Shown here: in pieces, positions 24,306 to 25,000 of the stretch
Layout of the letters: every line of letters begins with the position of its first letter
Numbering within the stretch: the first letter of the stretch is position 1
Assembly: GCA_016946835.1 (NCBI GenBank)
Contig: JACVTC010000146.1
Coordinates: forward strand, 292,501-317,500
Source of the DNA: Neocallimastix lanati (nom. inval.)
Lineage: Eukaryota; Neocallimastigomycota; Neocallimastigomycetes; Neocallimastigales; Neocallimastigaceae
Direction of reading: 5' to 3'
DNA: 25,000 bases
Position numbers and translations under genes: made by a program
Notes under the pieces: generated by a model
What the model saw: only the letters and a program-made list of their open reading frames with translations
What the model was told of the DNA's origin: nothing
Databases searched by the model: none

Positions 24306-25000
24306 GTAATTTCTTATTTTTTTTTTTTTATAATATTTTATTATGACTTTTAATTTTTATTACTACTACTACTATTATTATTATTCTTTTCATAAATATA
24401 TTATATTATATATGTTAAATTATTTAAATAGTAATGAATAACAATTAATTTTCTTGGAATCAATGGAGTGAAAAATTAAATATACAAAATTACTTTATTT
24501 TTTTTTTATTCAAAAGAAATTTCAGTTAAATTTCATTAGATTATATAATGAAAATTAAAGATAATCTTTAAATAGAAAAAAAAAAAAAAAAATTAAAAAG
24601 TATTATATATATTTAATGAATATGGTTCTAGTAATTGAATTTATCCAGCAAGTAGAATAAAAAAAAAGAAATTAATCGTTGTTCAAAATTATATAAAATT
24701 TAAAAGTTAATTTCAAAAAAAAAAAAAAAAAAAAGAAATGTATATATACATAAATAAATTTTGATATATAAATAATATAAAGAATAATATATATATATAT
24801 ATAAATATAGATAGATATAGATTTTAAAAATATTTAGAATAATTCGTTTCATTATGTATTCGTACACATATACTAAATCTATTGTGAATATTAATGAAAA
24901 AAGCTTCGAGAAAAAAAAAAAAAGAAAAAAGAAAAATAAAATTGACATTTAATTTTAATTTCTTTTTATATTATTTATAAATTATATATATATATATATA
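24306..25000 (+). other. First intron of the KRI1-like gene (incomplete)
   Basis: Starts GTAATT after the first exon and continues AT-rich to the window edge, with (ACT)n at about 24361-24375, A runs at about 24580 and 24716, and (TA)n tracts. The acceptor-like TTTCAG at about 24520-24525 and TCCAG near 24645 open only into short frames without KRI1 character, so the true acceptor is probably outside. Confidence 0.45.

Noticed and set aside
24515-24700. Possible second exon of the KRI1-like gene after TTTCAG (about 24525) or TCCAG (about 24648)
   Set aside because: The first opens into a stop after four codons; the second gives a lysine-rich stretch with no KRI1 resemblance.
24700-24948. Minus-strand open frame of 82 codons
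   Set aside because: Homopolymer and (TA)n translation inside the KRI1-like intron; Phe/Leu/Tyr only.

Overview
The window looks like nuclear DNA of a zoosporic fungus, most likely an anaerobic gut fungus (Neocallimastigomycota; Piromyces/Neocallimastix-type). The signs are extreme AT richness outside genes, long poly-A/T runs and A/T microsatellites, compact GC-richer exons, short AT-rich introns with GTAAG/GTAAA donors, a fungal-type beta-tubulin, and a delta-tubulin gene. Within fungi, delta-tubulin is expected only in lineages that keep centrioles and flagella. The taxonomic call is inference; no rRNA or other direct marker is present.

Layout. 1-6836: a nest of LINE (non-LTR) retrotransposons, all on the minus strand. 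An old, decayed copy (C) runs off the left edge. It was hit first or second by a 549-bp 5'-truncated copy (B, 6108-6656, with a 16-bp target duplication) and by a 4.2-kb copy (A, 1790-5984, with an 85-bp target duplication). Copy A still has an intact endonuclease-reverse transcriptase frame. 7449-8801 (-): an intronless beta-tubulin gene. 8802-18714: about 10 kb with no recognisable gene, made of A/T minisatellites, homopolymers and a few imperfect palindromes. 18715-22981 (-): a seven-exon delta-tubulin gene, assembled here from splice sites and homology; it would encode about 695 aa with two large low-complexity insertions. 22982-24196: a divergent intergenic/promoter region. 24197-24305 (+): the first exon of a KRI1-like ribosome-biogenesis gene, whose remainder lies beyond the right edge.

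How the genes relate. Beta-tubulin is the main microtubule subunit. Delta-tubulin is a low-abundance centriole/basal-body tubulin needed for triplet microtubules. They share a strand but are 10 kb apart, so co-regulation is not implied. KRI1 is unrelated housekeeping. The retrotransposon nest is independent of these genes and lies just downstream of beta-tubulin. I saw no tRNA, rRNA, CRISPR array or biosynthetic/defence cluster.
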